Source: Methanolapillus ohkumae (GTDB lineage: Archaea; Halobacteriota; Methanosarcinia; Methanosarcinales; Methanosarcinaceae). From it: DNA of 64,000 bases. Below are positions 7,443 through 16,550 of the stretch, one piece after another. The position numbers and the translations under genes are program-made. The first letter of the stretch is position 1. Each line of letters begins with the position of its first letter. The DNA lies in NCBI RefSeq assembly GCF_032594355.1, contig NZ_CP131061.1, positions 1,488,001 through 1,552,000 of the forward strand, written 5' to 3'. Below the pieces are notes generated by a model. The model worked only from the letters and a program-made list of their open reading frames with translations. It searched no databases and was not told where the DNA came from.

Positions 7443-8990
7443 ATGCTCAACATTACGACTTTTTTAGATGCCAATGCTTATCGCCTTTCCAAGCCGGTTT
7501 TTCATTGTCCGGAAAGAAATTTGTTTTACACATCATCTGAAATTCTGTCAATCGCGTCCGGAATCGGGCAAGATTTGCTCGGCATGGGCGTTCAAAAAGG
7601 TGACCGGATTTTGATTTATTTGAATAATTCTCCGGAATACTTATGCTCTTATTTCGCAATTTGGAGAATCGGCGCAATCGCCGTTCCGGCAAACCGGGTA
7701 TATACAAAATTCGAACTGGCCTACATGATTGAAAATTCCGGCGCAACCGTGATTATTACAGATTTGGATGGCGCCGAATTTTTAAAACCGATGTTAGAAG
7801 GGCATGACATCGATATCGATATTTGTTTTTCCGGAAAAGTCGAAATTTATATTTCGTCCGAAATTGAAAATTTAAAAAACGGACCGGTTCTTCCGCCCGC
7901 TTTTGTGACAAGTGATGATTTGTGCCAAATCCAATACACCTCCGGAACGACCGGAAAACAAAAAGGGGCGATGCTGACGCACGGAAACTGGATGGCTGCG
8001 ATTTCCAATGAATGCGATGTGATGGGCTACACGGAGTCCGACATCTATTTAGGAATTTATCCGATGGGACATGTCGGCATCAGCTGGGGAATTTCCGCAC
8101 TGCGGGCCGGTGCGCTTTATATTATGATGGAACGTTACGAATTGGAAAAATATTTGCATCTCATAAAAACCCATCGTGTGACGGTTCTCTCCGGGATGCC
8201 CCCCGTCATTCATTCTTTGGACAGCTGCCCGCCGGGAACGGAAAATAAAATCCGAACCGTCCGGGAAATTATTTCCGGCGGCGGTCCACTGCACCATGAA
8301 ATATGGAAGCGGTTTTACCTCCGGTACAATATTCCAATTGTCAACGCATACGGACTTTCGGAAACGATTGTCATCGGGACAGGAACAGCTATTCGTCCGC
8401 CAGACTACGCTTTTGCGGATAAATTTCAAAGTGTCGGGCATCCGGTTTGTTTTTCCGAAGTGAAAATTGTCGATGAAAATGATTCTGCGGTCACGTTGTC
8501 TCAAGGACAAATCGGAGAAATCGCACTTCGCGGACCTGCCGTCGCCAAGGGTTATTTTGGATATCCGGAAGAGACGAAGCGGGCATTTTTGGAGGACGGC
8601 TGGTTTTTGACCGGTGATGTCGGTTATTTGGACAAAGATTTCCGGCTGTGCCTGACCGACCGCAAAAAAGATATGATTGTCATGTCCGGCTGGAAGATTT
8701 ATCCGACCGAAGTGGAAGAAACCCTCTACCGTTGCCCGATTGTCCAAGAAATCGCGGTCTTTGGCATGTCTCATCCGCACCGCGGAGAAGTGCCGGCTGC
8801 CGTTGTGATTTGGAAAGACGCCTGCAAAAATCCGCAGGATGAAGAAGAAAAAACCAAAATCCTTCTGGATTTTTCAAAAGAGCATTTGGCCGGCTATAAA
8901 ATTCCCCGAAAAATCATTACGGTTTCGGATTTGCCACGTGCCGGCGGCTGGAAATTGCTTCGCCGGGAATTGCGTGAAAAATACAACTAA
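7443..8990 (+). CDS. AMP-forming acyl-CoA ligase-like enzyme
   Basis: A 515-residue ANL-superfamily adenylate-forming enzyme that would activate a carboxylic acid with ATP and transfer it to CoA. Motifs appear in order: the phosphate loop YTSGTTGKQKG (about 164-174), NAYGLSE (about 300), TGDVGYLDKD (about 392), DRKKDMI with GWKIYPTEVEE (about 405-425), and the catalytic-lysine region WKLLRRELR near the C-terminus. The C-terminal motif is odd: PRAGGWKLLRRELR instead of the common P.T.SGK. The substrate is unknown; long-chain or aromatic acids are typical. I chose ATG 7443 (MLNITTFLDANAYR) because the family's first conserved residues begin there; no strong ribosome binding site is seen. The R2 hairpin begins directly after the stop and may terminate transcription. 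Confidence 0.85.
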   Translation: MLNITTFLDANAYRLSKPVFHCPERNLFYTSSEILSIASGIGQDLLGMGVQKGDRILIYLNNSPEYLCSYFAIWRIGAIAVPANRVYTKFELAYMIENSGATVIITDLDGAEFLKPMLEGHDIDIDICFSGKVEIYISSEIENLKNGPVLPPAFVTSDDLCQIQYTSGTTGKQKGAMLTHGNWMAAISNECDVMGYTESDIYLGIYPMGHVGISWGISALRAGALYIMMERYELEKYLHLIKTHRVTVLSGMPPVIHSLDSCPPGTENKIRTVREIISGGGPLHHEIWKRFYLRYNIPIVNAYGLSETIVIGTGTAIRPPDYAFADKFQSVGHPVCFSEVKIVDENDSAVTLSQGQIGEIALRGPAVAKGYFGYPEETKRAFLEDGWFLTGDVGYLDKDFRLCLTDRKKDMIVMSGWKIYPTEVEETLYRCPIVQEIAVFGMSHPHRGEVPAAVVIWKDACKNPQDEEEKTKILLDFSKEHLAGYKIPRKIITVSDLPRAGGWKLLRRELREKYN

Positions 8991-9040
8991 AAATTCGCTC
9001 CCTTTCGGTCGCGAATTTTTAAAAAGGCGGGGGGAACAAC
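8991..9040 (+). repeat. Repeat R2, copy 1 (hairpin with GGCGGGGG tail)
   Basis: AAATTCGC and GCGAATTT form an 8 bp stem around TCCCTTTCGGTC, followed by a T-run and GGCGGGGGGAACAAC. A nearly identical stretch lies at 51384-51431. Immediately after the ligase stop it could act as its terminator, but its reappearance elsewhere marks it as a dispersed repeat. Confidence 0.8.
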
Positions 9041-9041
9041 A

Positions 9042-9066
9042 TGTTGCTATAACATACGGCAATACT
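9042..9066 (+). repeat. Dispersed repeat R1, partial copy 2
   Basis: TGTTGCTATAACATACGGC resembles the first half of the R1 core and directly follows the R2 element, giving a composite R2-R1 arrangement. Confidence 0.55.
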
Positions 9067-9140
9067 AAGTTGTAAAATTAAAAAACCGTGTACCCGATTG
9101 CTAAATATAAAAAACCGCCTTTCCTTTTTGTTTAACTTTT

Positions 9141-9185
9141 TTAAAAACGTGTTGCCATAACGCGCGGCGGCGGCGCAAAAAATAA
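9141..9185 (+). repeat. Dispersed repeat R1, copy 3
   Basis: TTAAAAACGT then the full core GTTGCCATAACGCGCGGCGG (9151 on) and an A-rich tail. It lies between the convergent ligase and beta-helix genes. Apart from R2 and R1 copies, the 8991-9311 gap holds only AT-rich sequence with AAGATAAGAAAAA duplications. Confidence 0.85.
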
Positions 9186-9311
9186 AATTTAAAAATTTGC
9201 AACAACAAAAAGATAAGAAAAAATAAGAAAAAGATAAGAAAAATAAGAAAAAGAATTGCTTTATTCCATGAATAAAGCAATCTGTTGTTTTTGATGTGAA
9301 TATTATTTATT

Positions 9312-11051
9312 TTAGAATTTGTATTGCCGTTTCTTTCTGTATTGCATCAGGAAGTATGCGGATGCGGCCAAAAGGGCAATGACGACAACGGCAACAATGA
9401 CATACCAAATCCAAGAGACTTTGTTTCCGCCGTCATCCGGCTTCTCGGTGTCGGTTTCGTTGGGCACGGATGGATCGGATTCATTGTCGGCCGGACTGGG
9501 TTGAGTCGGCGTCCCGGTACTTGTTCCCAAAACCGAGAGTGCCGGGTTGCTTGAACTGGAATTCAAAGCCACAGTGTAAACGACGGCCTGGCTTGTTCCG
9601 GCACGGTAGCCTGTGTCTTTTGTCAATGTCGGGTAACCGGACGATGTGTCAAAGACTTGGTCGGCGGTAATTCCGGCTGCGTCCGTGCTTGAAATCGGAT
9701 ATTTGCCGGTTCCTCTATAAAGACCGACCAAATTGTTACCGGTGCTTTGAACGGTTGCGTTTTCCTCGCCAAAGTCCACACTCTTAGGGTCCTTGTTTCC
9801 GACAATCACGTTGTTTCCTAAAACCGCATGTCCGCGGGAAACATTTAAGCCGCCGCCGGCGGATTGGTTGGTCCCGTTTCCATTGGCGGTGTTGTTGGTC
9901 AGAACGGTTTTGGTCATGTCGGTCGAACCATCATTCCAAGCCGCGATTGCGCCGCCAAAGAGTTTTGCGGTGTTGTTAATCGCGGTACAGGAAGTGATGG
10001 TCGCGTTTCCGATGTTAAAGACCGCACCACCATATCCGGCACTGTTGTTGTCAAAGGTACAGGTGTCCAACGTCGCCGTCGCGTTGCTTCCGATGTGGAC
10101 GGCGCCGCCGTCATCCCCGGCTTTGTTGTTGGAAAAAATCGAATAGCGGATGGTTCCATGGGATCCGGAATCCAGCAAAATCGCACCGCCGGAGCCGACG
10201 GATTTTTCGCTGTCAAAAAGACAGTTGTCCACATTTACGGTCCCCAATGCGTAAATACTGCCCCCTTTTAAGCCGCTGTTATTTGCAAAGGTACAATACT
10301 TAAAAGTCAGAAGGGTTCCGGCCGCGCCGTTGATGGTTGAGCCGACATCGCTCACGGTGTTGCTGTTGAAATTGACGGCGTTTGCGTCAAATTCTCCTTT
10401 GACCACTTGGATGGTGTTGTTTTTTGCGGTGTGCGCCTCAACAACGCCGTTGGACATGGTGACGGTTCCGTTTTTAATATAGAACGCGCCGCCTTCCGTG
10501 ATGGCGGAGTTTTTATAAACCGTTGTCGACCGCATGGTCACATTTCCACCGTCCAAATAAAGGGCGCCGCCATTGACGGCTTTATTTCTTTGAAGGGTAC
10601 AGGATTCTAACGTCACATTGGCTTTTCCGGTGACCAAAAGAGCGCCACCGTTTCCGGTCGTCGTGGAACCGTTTTCAATGTTGATGCGGTTAAAAGTCAC
10701 ATTTCCGGCGGAGATGTTAAAGACCCCCATTTCCTGAGTAGCCGAACTGTTGCTCCGTCCGATAATGACATTGGCATTGTTTCCGGAAATCGTTAAGTCC
10801 TTCGCAATCGGAATTTCTCCGTAAATAATGTTCACGGCGGAAATATTGCTTGCAAATGTGATGGTGTCTCCGGACACTGATTTTTCAACGGCCTGGCGGA
10901 AGGTGAAATTGGCGCTGTCCGTGATGTTGGTATTTTTCGCGGTGTCTCCCGGTGTGGTGACCACCCATTCTTGCGCGCCGGCGATGCCAATCAGCAAAAG
11001 CATGGCGAAGAGGAAAATCATCGTGATTTTTGTCATTTTTGAATAATTCAT
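9312..11051 (-). CDS. Beta-helix surface protein with C-terminal anchor
   Basis: A 579-residue cell-surface protein. Residues 1-26 are a signal peptide ending IAGA. The body is a right-handed parallel beta-helix of many short turns with recurring GGAL, GGAF, GGSI, GGAI and GGAV motifs (for example GGALYLDGG, GGAVHIGSN, GGAVFNIGN), as in polymorphic adhesin-like proteins. A Pro/Asp/Glu-rich linker (about 510-540) leads to one transmembrane helix (about 545-567) and a basic tail (QYRKKRQYKF). Such proteins are thought to bind carbohydrates, host or partner cells; no catalytic residues can be assigned. It is transcribed alone, convergent with the ligase gene. Confidence 0.88.
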   Translation of the reverse strand: MNYSKMTKITMIFLFAMLLLIGIAGAQEWVVTTPGDTAKNTNITDSANFTFRQAVEKSVSGDTITFASNISAVNIIYGEIPIAKDLTISGNNANVIIGRSNSSATQEMGVFNISAGNVTFNRINIENGSTTTGNGGALLVTGKANVTLESCTLQRNKAVNGGALYLDGGNVTMRSTTVYKNSAITEGGAFYIKNGTVTMSNGVVEAHTAKNNTIQVVKGEFDANAVNFNSNTVSDVGSTINGAAGTLLTFKYCTFANNSGLKGGSIYALGTVNVDNCLFDSEKSVGSGGAILLDSGSHGTIRYSIFSNNKAGDDGGAVHIGSNATATLDTCTFDNNSAGYGGAVFNIGNATITSCTAINNTAKLFGGAIAAWNDGSTDMTKTVLTNNTANGNGTNQSAGGGLNVSRGHAVLGNNVIVGNKDPKSVDFGEENATVQSTGNNLVGLYRGTGKYPISSTDAAGITADQVFDTSSGYPTLTKDTGYRAGTSQAVVYTVALNSSSSNPALSVLGTSTGTPTQPSPADNESDPSVPNETDTEKPDDGGNKVSWIWYVIVAVVVIALLAASAYFLMQYRKKRQYKF

Positions 11052-11522
11052 AGTCTGTCACTCTTTTTTTGAATCAGAATTACTTTCTTTTCAACAGGCA
11101 AGAAGCCCGATTATATCAATAATTCCTTCAAAGATATATAAAATATTTGAAAATAAAAAATGTTATCAGTCTGATAACAATGCGTCAAGACAAACAATAT
11201 CCGACAAAAGATTTAAACATTTTTTAGAAAATCTGCCTTATTATTTAAATCATAAAAAATAAAAGCCGGACAAAAAATATTGAAAGATGAAAATAAAAAT
11301 CTGAAAATAAAAATGCAACAAAAAATAAACACAACAAAAAACAGTCCGTCCTTTTTGTTGATTTTTCCAAAAATGTGTTGCGATAACGCGCGGCGGCGGC
11401 GCTTAAAATAAAATAAAAAACAAAACAAAAAATAAAAGAATAAATCGACAAGAAATAAAAAAATGAATATTGAATAAAATGAATGTTGGATAAAATATGA
11501 AAAATGAAAAACAGCTTAACCG
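11052..11522. other. Intergenic region upstream of beta-helix gene
   Basis: AT-rich, holding the promoter of the beta-helix gene (not located with confidence) and R1 copy 4. A palindromic GTTATCAGTCTGATAAC lies near 11162-11178 and could be an operator. Short hydrophobic frames at 11213-11451 cross the R1 repeat and are not taken as genes. Confidence 0.4.
11366..11412 (+). repeat. Dispersed repeat R1, copy 4
   Basis: Core GTTGCGATAACGCGCGGCGG at 11377 onward, with an A-rich flank (CCAAAAATGT) before and TTAAAATAAAAT after. It lies between the mrp and beta-helix genes. Confidence 0.85.
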
Positions 11523-12380
11523 TTATTTATTTCCGGCTGCCGTTTTTTCGATGATATCTAACACTTTTTCAAAATTATTTTTCCATTCGGAATTTTGGGT
11601 CATCCATTCAATCATTTTTCCGCTTTCCTGCGCCTTTGAAAATTCAGGATCCATTGGAAGCCGCGCTAAAATTTCCGTGTGGAAATCTTGGGCGGCTTTG
11701 GCAAGTCCACCTTCGCTAAAAAGAATAATTTTTTCGTCGCAGTGTGGACAGATGATTCCGTCCATGTTGCTGACAATTCCAACCGGTTTGACATTTAACT
11801 TCTGAAGGAAGGTCAGAGATTTTCGAACGCTGGTGAGTGCGATGTCTTGCGGGATGGTCACGACGATTGCCCCGTTGAGGTTTTGAAGAAGCTGCATGAT
11901 TCCAAGCGGCTCGTCTCCGGTTCCGGGCGGCAGGTCAATGATTAAGTAATCCAAATTTCCCCAGGCGACATCTTCAAAAAACTGGCGGATTGCGCTGGTT
12001 TTTGCAGGCCCGCGCCAAATGACCGGCGTGTCGTCGTCCGGCAAAAGAAGACCGATGGATATGACTCCCAAGTTGAGATTTTCCGCCGGCCGTGCCGGAA
12101 TAAGTTTGTCGCCCGCTGTGGTTAAATCTTCTCCGGAAATTCCAAAAAGCATCGGGATGCTGGGACCGTGAAAGTCACAGTCCGCCAAACCGACATGGTT
12201 TCCGCGAAGCGCCAAACCGGTTGCAAGCGCCGCGGCAACCGTACTTTTTCCGACGCCGCCTTTTCCGCTCATGACGACAAATATATTTTTGACAAGCGCC
12301 AAATTTTCATGGAGCTTGTCTTCCTTTTCTTTTCCGGCCGGGTCCGGTTTTTTTTGAACAACATGAAGAGGGTCCGCCAT
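11523..12380 (-). CDS. Mrp/NBP35-family Fe-S carrier ATPase
   Basis: A 285-residue P-loop ATPase of the Mrp/ApbC/NBP35 family that carries [4Fe-4S] clusters to target proteins. The deviant Walker A motif is GKGGVGKST (39-47), followed by DCDFHGPSIP, IDLPPGTGDEP and, near residue 207, the CPHC pair that binds a bridging cluster in the homodimer. A short charged extension (1-30) precedes the domain. The ATG at 12380 follows a GGAG site. It stands alone in its orientation with the acetyltransferase upstream. In methanogens it would work with the Suf proteins encoded at 16.5-18.5 and 36.9 kb. Confidence 0.93.
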   Translation of the reverse strand: MADPLHVVQKKPDPAGKEKEDKLHENLALVKNIFVVMSGKGGVGKSTVAAALATGLALRGNHVGLADCDFHGPSIPMLFGISGEDLTTAGDKLIPARPAENLNLGVISIGLLLPDDDTPVIWRGPAKTSAIRQFFEDVAWGNLDYLIIDLPPGTGDEPLGIMQLLQNLNGAIVVTIPQDIALTSVRKSLTFLQKLNVKPVGIVSNMDGIICPHCDEKIILFSEGGLAKAAQDFHTEILARLPMDPEFSKAQESGKMIEWMTQNSEWKNNFEKVLDIIEKTAAGNK

Positions 12381-12456
12381 TTTCTTTCTCCGTCATTTTA
12401 AATGTATGAAATGAAATAAAAACAAAAATAGAAAAGAACTTGAATTTTTAAACGGA

Positions 12457-12906
12457 TTAGATTTCCTGAATCAATGAAACAGAATCGCAATCCGGATATT
12501 TGGAACAGTTGACGCAGTCCGCCCAGATTTTCCAGGGAAGTTCTTCCCGGTTAATTTCATCAAATCCTTTTTTCTTGAAAAACAGGGGACTGCTTGTCAG
12601 AACGAAAAGGCGGTTGAGTCCGACGGTTTTGGCATCTTTGATGCACGCGTTGAGAAGTTGTGTTCCGATTCCTTGATGCGTGCGTCCGCGAACGACCGCA
12701 AAAGAGACGACTTCTCCTAAGTCTTCCCAATCCGGATGGATACCGCAGCACCCAATGATTTTTCCATTTTCTTCACAAACCATAAAGTCACGAATCGTCG
12801 TGTATAGACTGTCTAAGGACCGCGGAAGCATACATCCTTCCGACGCATAAGAATTGATAAGCGCTTTGATTTCAAAAACGTCGCTCATTTTGGCTTTCCG
12901 AATCAT
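12457..12906 (-). CDS. ArgA-like GNAT N-acetyltransferase
   Basis: A 149-residue single-domain GNAT enzyme. The acetyl-CoA binding motif A is visible as RGRTHQGIGTQLL (about 84-96), and the segment LFVLTSSPLFFKKKGF matches the family of short N-acetylglutamate synthase-like proteins. The C-terminus with paired cysteines (WADCVNCSKYPDC) is typical of that group. Acetylation of glutamate as the first step of arginine synthesis is the likely role. Other amino-acid substrates are possible, since no other arginine genes are near. Confidence 0.82.
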   Translation of the reverse strand: MIRKAKMSDVFEIKALINSYASEGCMLPRSLDSLYTTIRDFMVCEENGKIIGCCGIHPDWEDLGEVVSFAVVRGRTHQGIGTQLLNACIKDAKTVGLNRLFVLTSSPLFFKKKGFDEINREELPWKIWADCVNCSKYPDCDSVSLIQEI

Positions 12907-13002
12907 TTCCTGACCTGCCTTTTTTGGTTTTTGTTCATTGAGTTTTGAATTTTACATAAATTAATGGAGGTATTAAAATCTCCAGTTGATTTTGAATTTA
13001 AG

Positions 13003-13077
13003 CGGGCGTGGGAGGATTCGAACCCCCGGCCTGCAGCTTAGGAGGCTGCTGCCATATCCGGACTAGGCCACACGCCC
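13003..13077 (-). tRNA. tRNA-Arg(CCU)
   Basis: On the minus strand: acceptor GGGCGTG/CACGCCC, discriminator G, D-arm GCC/GGC, anticodon stem GCAGC/GCTGC with loop CTCCTAA giving CCU, and T-arm GGGGG/CCTCC with loop TTCGAAT. CCA is not encoded. Confidence 0.95.
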
Positions 13078-13443
13078 GAAAGAAACAATTTCAAAAGCAC
13101 AAGCACATTCTGATTAAAATATATTCCGATGCGGTTATGAATAAATGAATTGTAAACATATTGTTCAGATGTTGACACAATAAAAATAAATACTATTTCA
13201 TTTATTGTATACCTTAAATTTAGACCAGGTTTACATATTACAAAAAACTTAAACGGACAAAACGAAAAACGAGTCTTCCCAATCAATTTTCAAAACATTG
13301 ATTTTCCAAATCAATTTCGAAATATTTATTTTTCAAAATTTTCAAAACAATTTATTCCAAATCTTACAACAATTTCATAAAAAAACAGATTCATAAAAAC
13401 AATTTCATAAAAACAGATGTCAGTTTATCACAACGGTGAAAAA
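13078..13443. other. Divergent intergenic region, tRNA-Arg / bioY
   Basis: AT-rich. AATATATTTTAA (about 13117-13128, minus sense) is a plausible TATA box for tRNA-Arg. Just before bioY there are near-repeats of TTTCATAAAAACAGA (about 13370-13416). Confidence 0.45.
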
Positions 13444-14070
13444 ATGGATTCTTCGGAAGATATTAATCTTAAAATTAAAAAAATGGTTTTAGCTGCTCTT
13501 TTTGCGGCATTGATTGCGGTTGGCGCTTATATTTCCATTCCGATTACACCCATATCGATTGTCCCGATCACGCTTCAGACTTTTTTTGTCGTGCTGACAC
13601 CGATTGTTCTTGGAAAAAAATGGGGAACCATCAGTGTTTTTGTCTATCTGCTTGTCGGACTTATCGGTTTTCCGGTGTTCAGCGAAGGACGCAGCGGAAT
13701 CGGCGTCCTTTTCGGACCGACCGGCGGCTATTTGATTTCTTTTTTGATTGTTGCCTACGTCGTCGGCTTTTTGTATGAAAAATCCAACAAAAAACCGTTC
13801 AGCGTTTTTTGGATTGCGCTTTTCGGATGCCTGATTACATTATTTATCGGCTCCTTGTTCATGGCATTGACCCTTCATTTGTCTTTGGAAAAAGCTTTCC
13901 TCATCGGATGTTTGCCGTTTTTGCTCGGCGGACTTTTAAAGACCATCGCCATTGTTTTTGTCGCGCCGGGACTCGCAAACAAAGTCAATTTGAACACAAC
14001 CTATCCGAACCCAAATGAAGATTTAGACGCAAGCGATTCAGATCAGGTAACCATTACACCCGAGGGATGA
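13444..14070 (+). CDS. bioY: Biotin ECF transporter S component BioY
   Basis: A 208-residue integral membrane protein, the biotin-binding S component of an energy-coupling factor transporter. The family pattern is clear: VGAYISIPITPISIVPITLQTF at the first helices, then VFVYLLVGLIGFPVFS, GPTGGYLISF and a further four hydrophobic helices to about residue 185. I chose ATG 13444 because GGTGA lies seven bases before it. The stop overlaps the ATPase start (ATGA), so the three transporter genes are one operon. A dedicated biotin importer suggests the organism takes up biotin instead of making it, but biosynthesis genes elsewhere cannot be excluded. Confidence 0.93.
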   Translation: MDSSEDINLKIKKMVLAALFAALIAVGAYISIPITPISIVPITLQTFFVVLTPIVLGKKWGTISVFVYLLVGLIGFPVFSEGRSGIGVLFGPTGGYLISFLIVAYVVGFLYEKSNKKPFSVFWIALFGCLITLFIGSLFMALTLHLSLEKAFLIGCLPFLLGGLLKTIAIVFVAPGLANKVNLNTTYPNPNEDLDASDSDQVTITPEG

Positions 14071-14996
14071 AATTGATTGAATCTGTGAACGAAAATTCTG
14101 GACCGATGAGCGAAAACGCTGAATCCATGAATGAAAATTCGGAACCGGTGAGCGAGAATGCGGAGCAAACAAAAGAAATCGCGTTTGAAGCTGTCAATCT
14201 GTCGTTTCAATACCCGGATGGAACCGTTATTTTAAAAAATATCGATCTTAAAATTTACAAAGGTGAATTTACAATCATCGCCGGCCCCAATGGTTCCGGA
14301 AAATCTACATTCGCGCTTCATCTAAACGGCCTTTTAAAACCGACATCGGGAAAACTTCTTGTTTTTGGAAAAGATACAAAAAAACACAAAAACGTATCCG
14401 CGATTCATAAAGAAGTCGGAATCGTTTTTCAAAATCCTTACACGCAATTTGTCGGAAATACGGTTTCGGAAGACGTTGCGTTTGGTCCCGAAAATTTAGG
14501 ATTTTCGCGCGGGGAAATCAAAACTCGGGTGGATGCCGCCCTTTCAGCCGTTCGGATGACCGACCTTTCCGCCAAAGACCCGTCGTCGCTCAGCGGCGGA
14601 GAAGCACAGGCGGCGGCAATTGCCGGAATTTTGGCAATGGGAACCGAATGCATTGTGTTTGATGAAATCACCTCTATGCTGGACCACAACGCCACCGGCC
14701 GGGTTTTAAATTTGATTCAAGAACTTCGGGAACGGAAAAAAACCGTCATTTACATCAGCCACGAACCCAAAGACATTCTGAGCGCGGACCGCATTATTGT
14801 TTTGGACAAAGGGTCCGTGACGTTTGACGGAAAAACGGAATGCTATTTGAAGTCCGGAATATACCCGCTTCCGGATTTGGTTCAACTCATGAAATTGCTC
14901 CAAGAAACCGGCGCGGATGTTTCGGAGGCCGTTGCGTCCCCTCAGGAGGCCGCCGATGAAATCCGAAAATGGATGGATAAAAATTCTCAAAAATAA
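14067..14996 (+). CDS. ECF transporter ATPase (biotin type)
   Basis: A 309-residue ABC ATPase powering the ECF transporter. Walker A is GPNGSGKST (about 73-81), the Q-loop FQNPYTQF, the signature LSGGEAQ (about 175), Walker B CIVFDE (about 195) and the H-loop ISHEP (about 230). Before the domain is an unusual N-terminal extension of about 35 residues made of repeated NENS.P and SENAE units, absent from typical family members and coded by imperfect tandem DNA repeats (about 14085-14170). The start ATG overlaps the bioY stop. Pairing with BioY makes biotin the likely substrate, though ECF ATPases can be shared among several S components. Confidence 0.92.
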   Translation: MKLIESVNENSGPMSENAESMNENSEPVSENAEQTKEIAFEAVNLSFQYPDGTVILKNIDLKIYKGEFTIIAGPNGSGKSTFALHLNGLLKPTSGKLLVFGKDTKKHKNVSAIHKEVGIVFQNPYTQFVGNTVSEDVAFGPENLGFSRGEIKTRVDAALSAVRMTDLSAKDPSSLSGGEAQAAAIAGILAMGTECIVFDEITSMLDHNATGRVLNLIQELRERKKTVIYISHEPKDILSADRIIVLDKGSVTFDGKTECYLKSGIYPLPDLVQLMKLLQETGADVSEAVASPQEAADEIRKWMDKNSQK

Positions 14997-15109
14997 TAAA
15001 AATAATAGAAATAATGAAAATGACAAAAACAGATATAGCCAACTAAAAATAATAAACGGACACCTCTATTTAAAAACAATTCATAAAAAACATGCCTCTG
15101 TTTTTTAAA

Positions 15110-15160
15110 TATTTTAAAAAATTGCTGCCATAACGAACGGCGGCGGCATCAATATAAAAA
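15110..15160 (+). repeat. Dispersed repeat R1, copy 5
   Basis: TTTTAAAAAATTGCTGCCATAACGAACGGCGGCGGC, with an A-rich tail. It sits in the 264 bp gap between the ATPase and T-component genes of the biotin transporter, which are otherwise expected to be adjacent. Confidence 0.8.
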
Positions 15161-15260
15161 ACAAATGAAAAAATACCGCAAATAAATACAGCGAATAAAA
15201 ATCGCAGCAATAAAAATCGAAGCAATAAGAATCGAAGCAGAGGAAATAGCGGCATAGAAT

Positions 15261-16181
15261 ATGGTATACAAAAAATTTTTAACTTACGAATCCGGAAAAT
15301 CTCTTTTTCATAAATTGGACCCCCGGACGAAAATCATTGCGCTGATGGTCATCAGCCTGATCATCTTCAGCCAACGCTTTTTCAGTGGGCTTATTTTTAT
15401 TTCCATTTTGCTTTTGATTTGCGTTTTTGTCTCCCGAGTTCCTTTCCGGAAATTGATTTTGTCCGTAAAACCCATGTTCTTTTTCATCTTCCTGGTTTTT
15501 TTACTTCATTTTTTGTTTACAAGCGATCCATTTGCGTTTCACCCGTTTTATGACATCCGTCCGGCGGAATTGATGGCCTCCGGCCATAATATTTATGTCA
15601 ATCCGGATATGCCGCTGACGGTCTCTGTCGTTGCCGCGCCGGTTGTTACATTCCGATTCTTGTCCCCCAGTTTTTACAGTTTCTTTACCGGTCTTGGTGT
15701 TGCGCTCAAATTCTTGCTGTTGATTTTGTTTGCGGCTTTGATGACCGCCACCACGAAAGAATCCGACATTATTCAGGGAATCGACAAATTGGTCCGCCCG
15801 CTTCTTCCCAAAAAAACAGGTTTGACCTCTCACGATTTGGCAGTGATGATTTTTCTGTCCATTCGATTCATTCCGCTTCTGATTACGACCGGAGAGCAAA
15901 TCACAACATCGGCATCTTCGCGTGGTTTTGAAATCAAAAAACATCCGGTCAGGTACATCAGAATTCTGTCGGCGGGACTCGTGTCATCCATTATTCGTTT
16001 TTCCGACGATGTCTCGTTTGCCATGGAAAACCGCGGATACACCGGCACCCGGCGCACCTACATGAATGAATTGAAAATGAAACCCAAGGATGCCGTCTTT
16101 TTGACGATCTTTGCCGTCATTTGTTTTTTGTTTTTCGCGTTTGCGATTCTGTTTTTCATTTATTCCGCCGGATATATGTAA
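15261..16181 (+). CDS. ECF transporter T component (EcfT/BioN type)
   Basis: A 306-residue transmembrane coupling protein that links the S component to the ATPase. The early segment SGKSLFHKLDPRTKI is the family's hallmark N-terminus. Five or more hydrophobic helices follow, and the cytoplasmic coupling helices carry SASSRGFEIKK (about residue 215) and FAMENRGYTGTRR (about 255), the two Ala-Arg-Gly-type motifs that contact the ATPases. It continues the bioY-ATPase operon but is separated by 264 bp containing an R1 repeat, so it may have its own transcript. ATG 15261 gives the usual N-terminus. Confidence 0.92.
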   Translation: MVYKKFLTYESGKSLFHKLDPRTKIIALMVISLIIFSQRFFSGLIFISILLLICVFVSRVPFRKLILSVKPMFFFIFLVFLLHFLFTSDPFAFHPFYDIRPAELMASGHNIYVNPDMPLTVSVVAAPVVTFRFLSPSFYSFFTGLGVALKFLLLILFAALMTATTKESDIIQGIDKLVRPLLPKKTGLTSHDLAVMIFLSIRFIPLLITTGEQITTSASSRGFEIKKHPVRYIRILSAGLVSSIIRFSDDVSFAMENRGYTGTRRTYMNELKMKPKDAVFLTIFAVICFLFFAFAILFFIYSAGYM

Positions 16182-16550
16182 CGCCATGACCGGATACAAT
16201 GGGTGATGTATCGGTATACAGATAATTTTATATTGTAATTTATATATTAGTATGTTGTCGGAAACATTTTATAGAACGAAACATTAGTATCTTTAAGATA
16301 CTTTGTTTGAGTTCTTATTTTAATCAAACCGGCCGTCATAAATCGTGAATCGTGTTTTGACCGCTGATCGATTTTTGGTTTTTAGTTTTTAACCGGTTCG
16401 ATTTTTGGTTTGATTTGTATCGCCTATTGATTTCGATTTTGTCAATCCTACTCGTTTTTTAAAAATCGAAAACATACGTTAATTCAAATATTATGAATTC
16501 AATCTCATCCCTTTAATATTTCAAGTTCAAAAGTACTCAGGAGTCAAAAA
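16182..16550. other. Upstream region of sufC
   Basis: AT-rich with several TATA-like strings (TTTATATTGTAATTTATATA near 16229-16248). It also has imperfect duplications of GATTTTTGGTTT and TTTTTAACCGG (about 16368-16412). An AGGAG site precedes the sufC ATG. No other feature is seen. Confidence 0.4.

Noticed and set aside
11213..11451. Small hydrophobic frames upstream of the beta-helix gene
   Set aside because: They run through the R1 repeat and AT-rich DNA, without ribosome binding sites.
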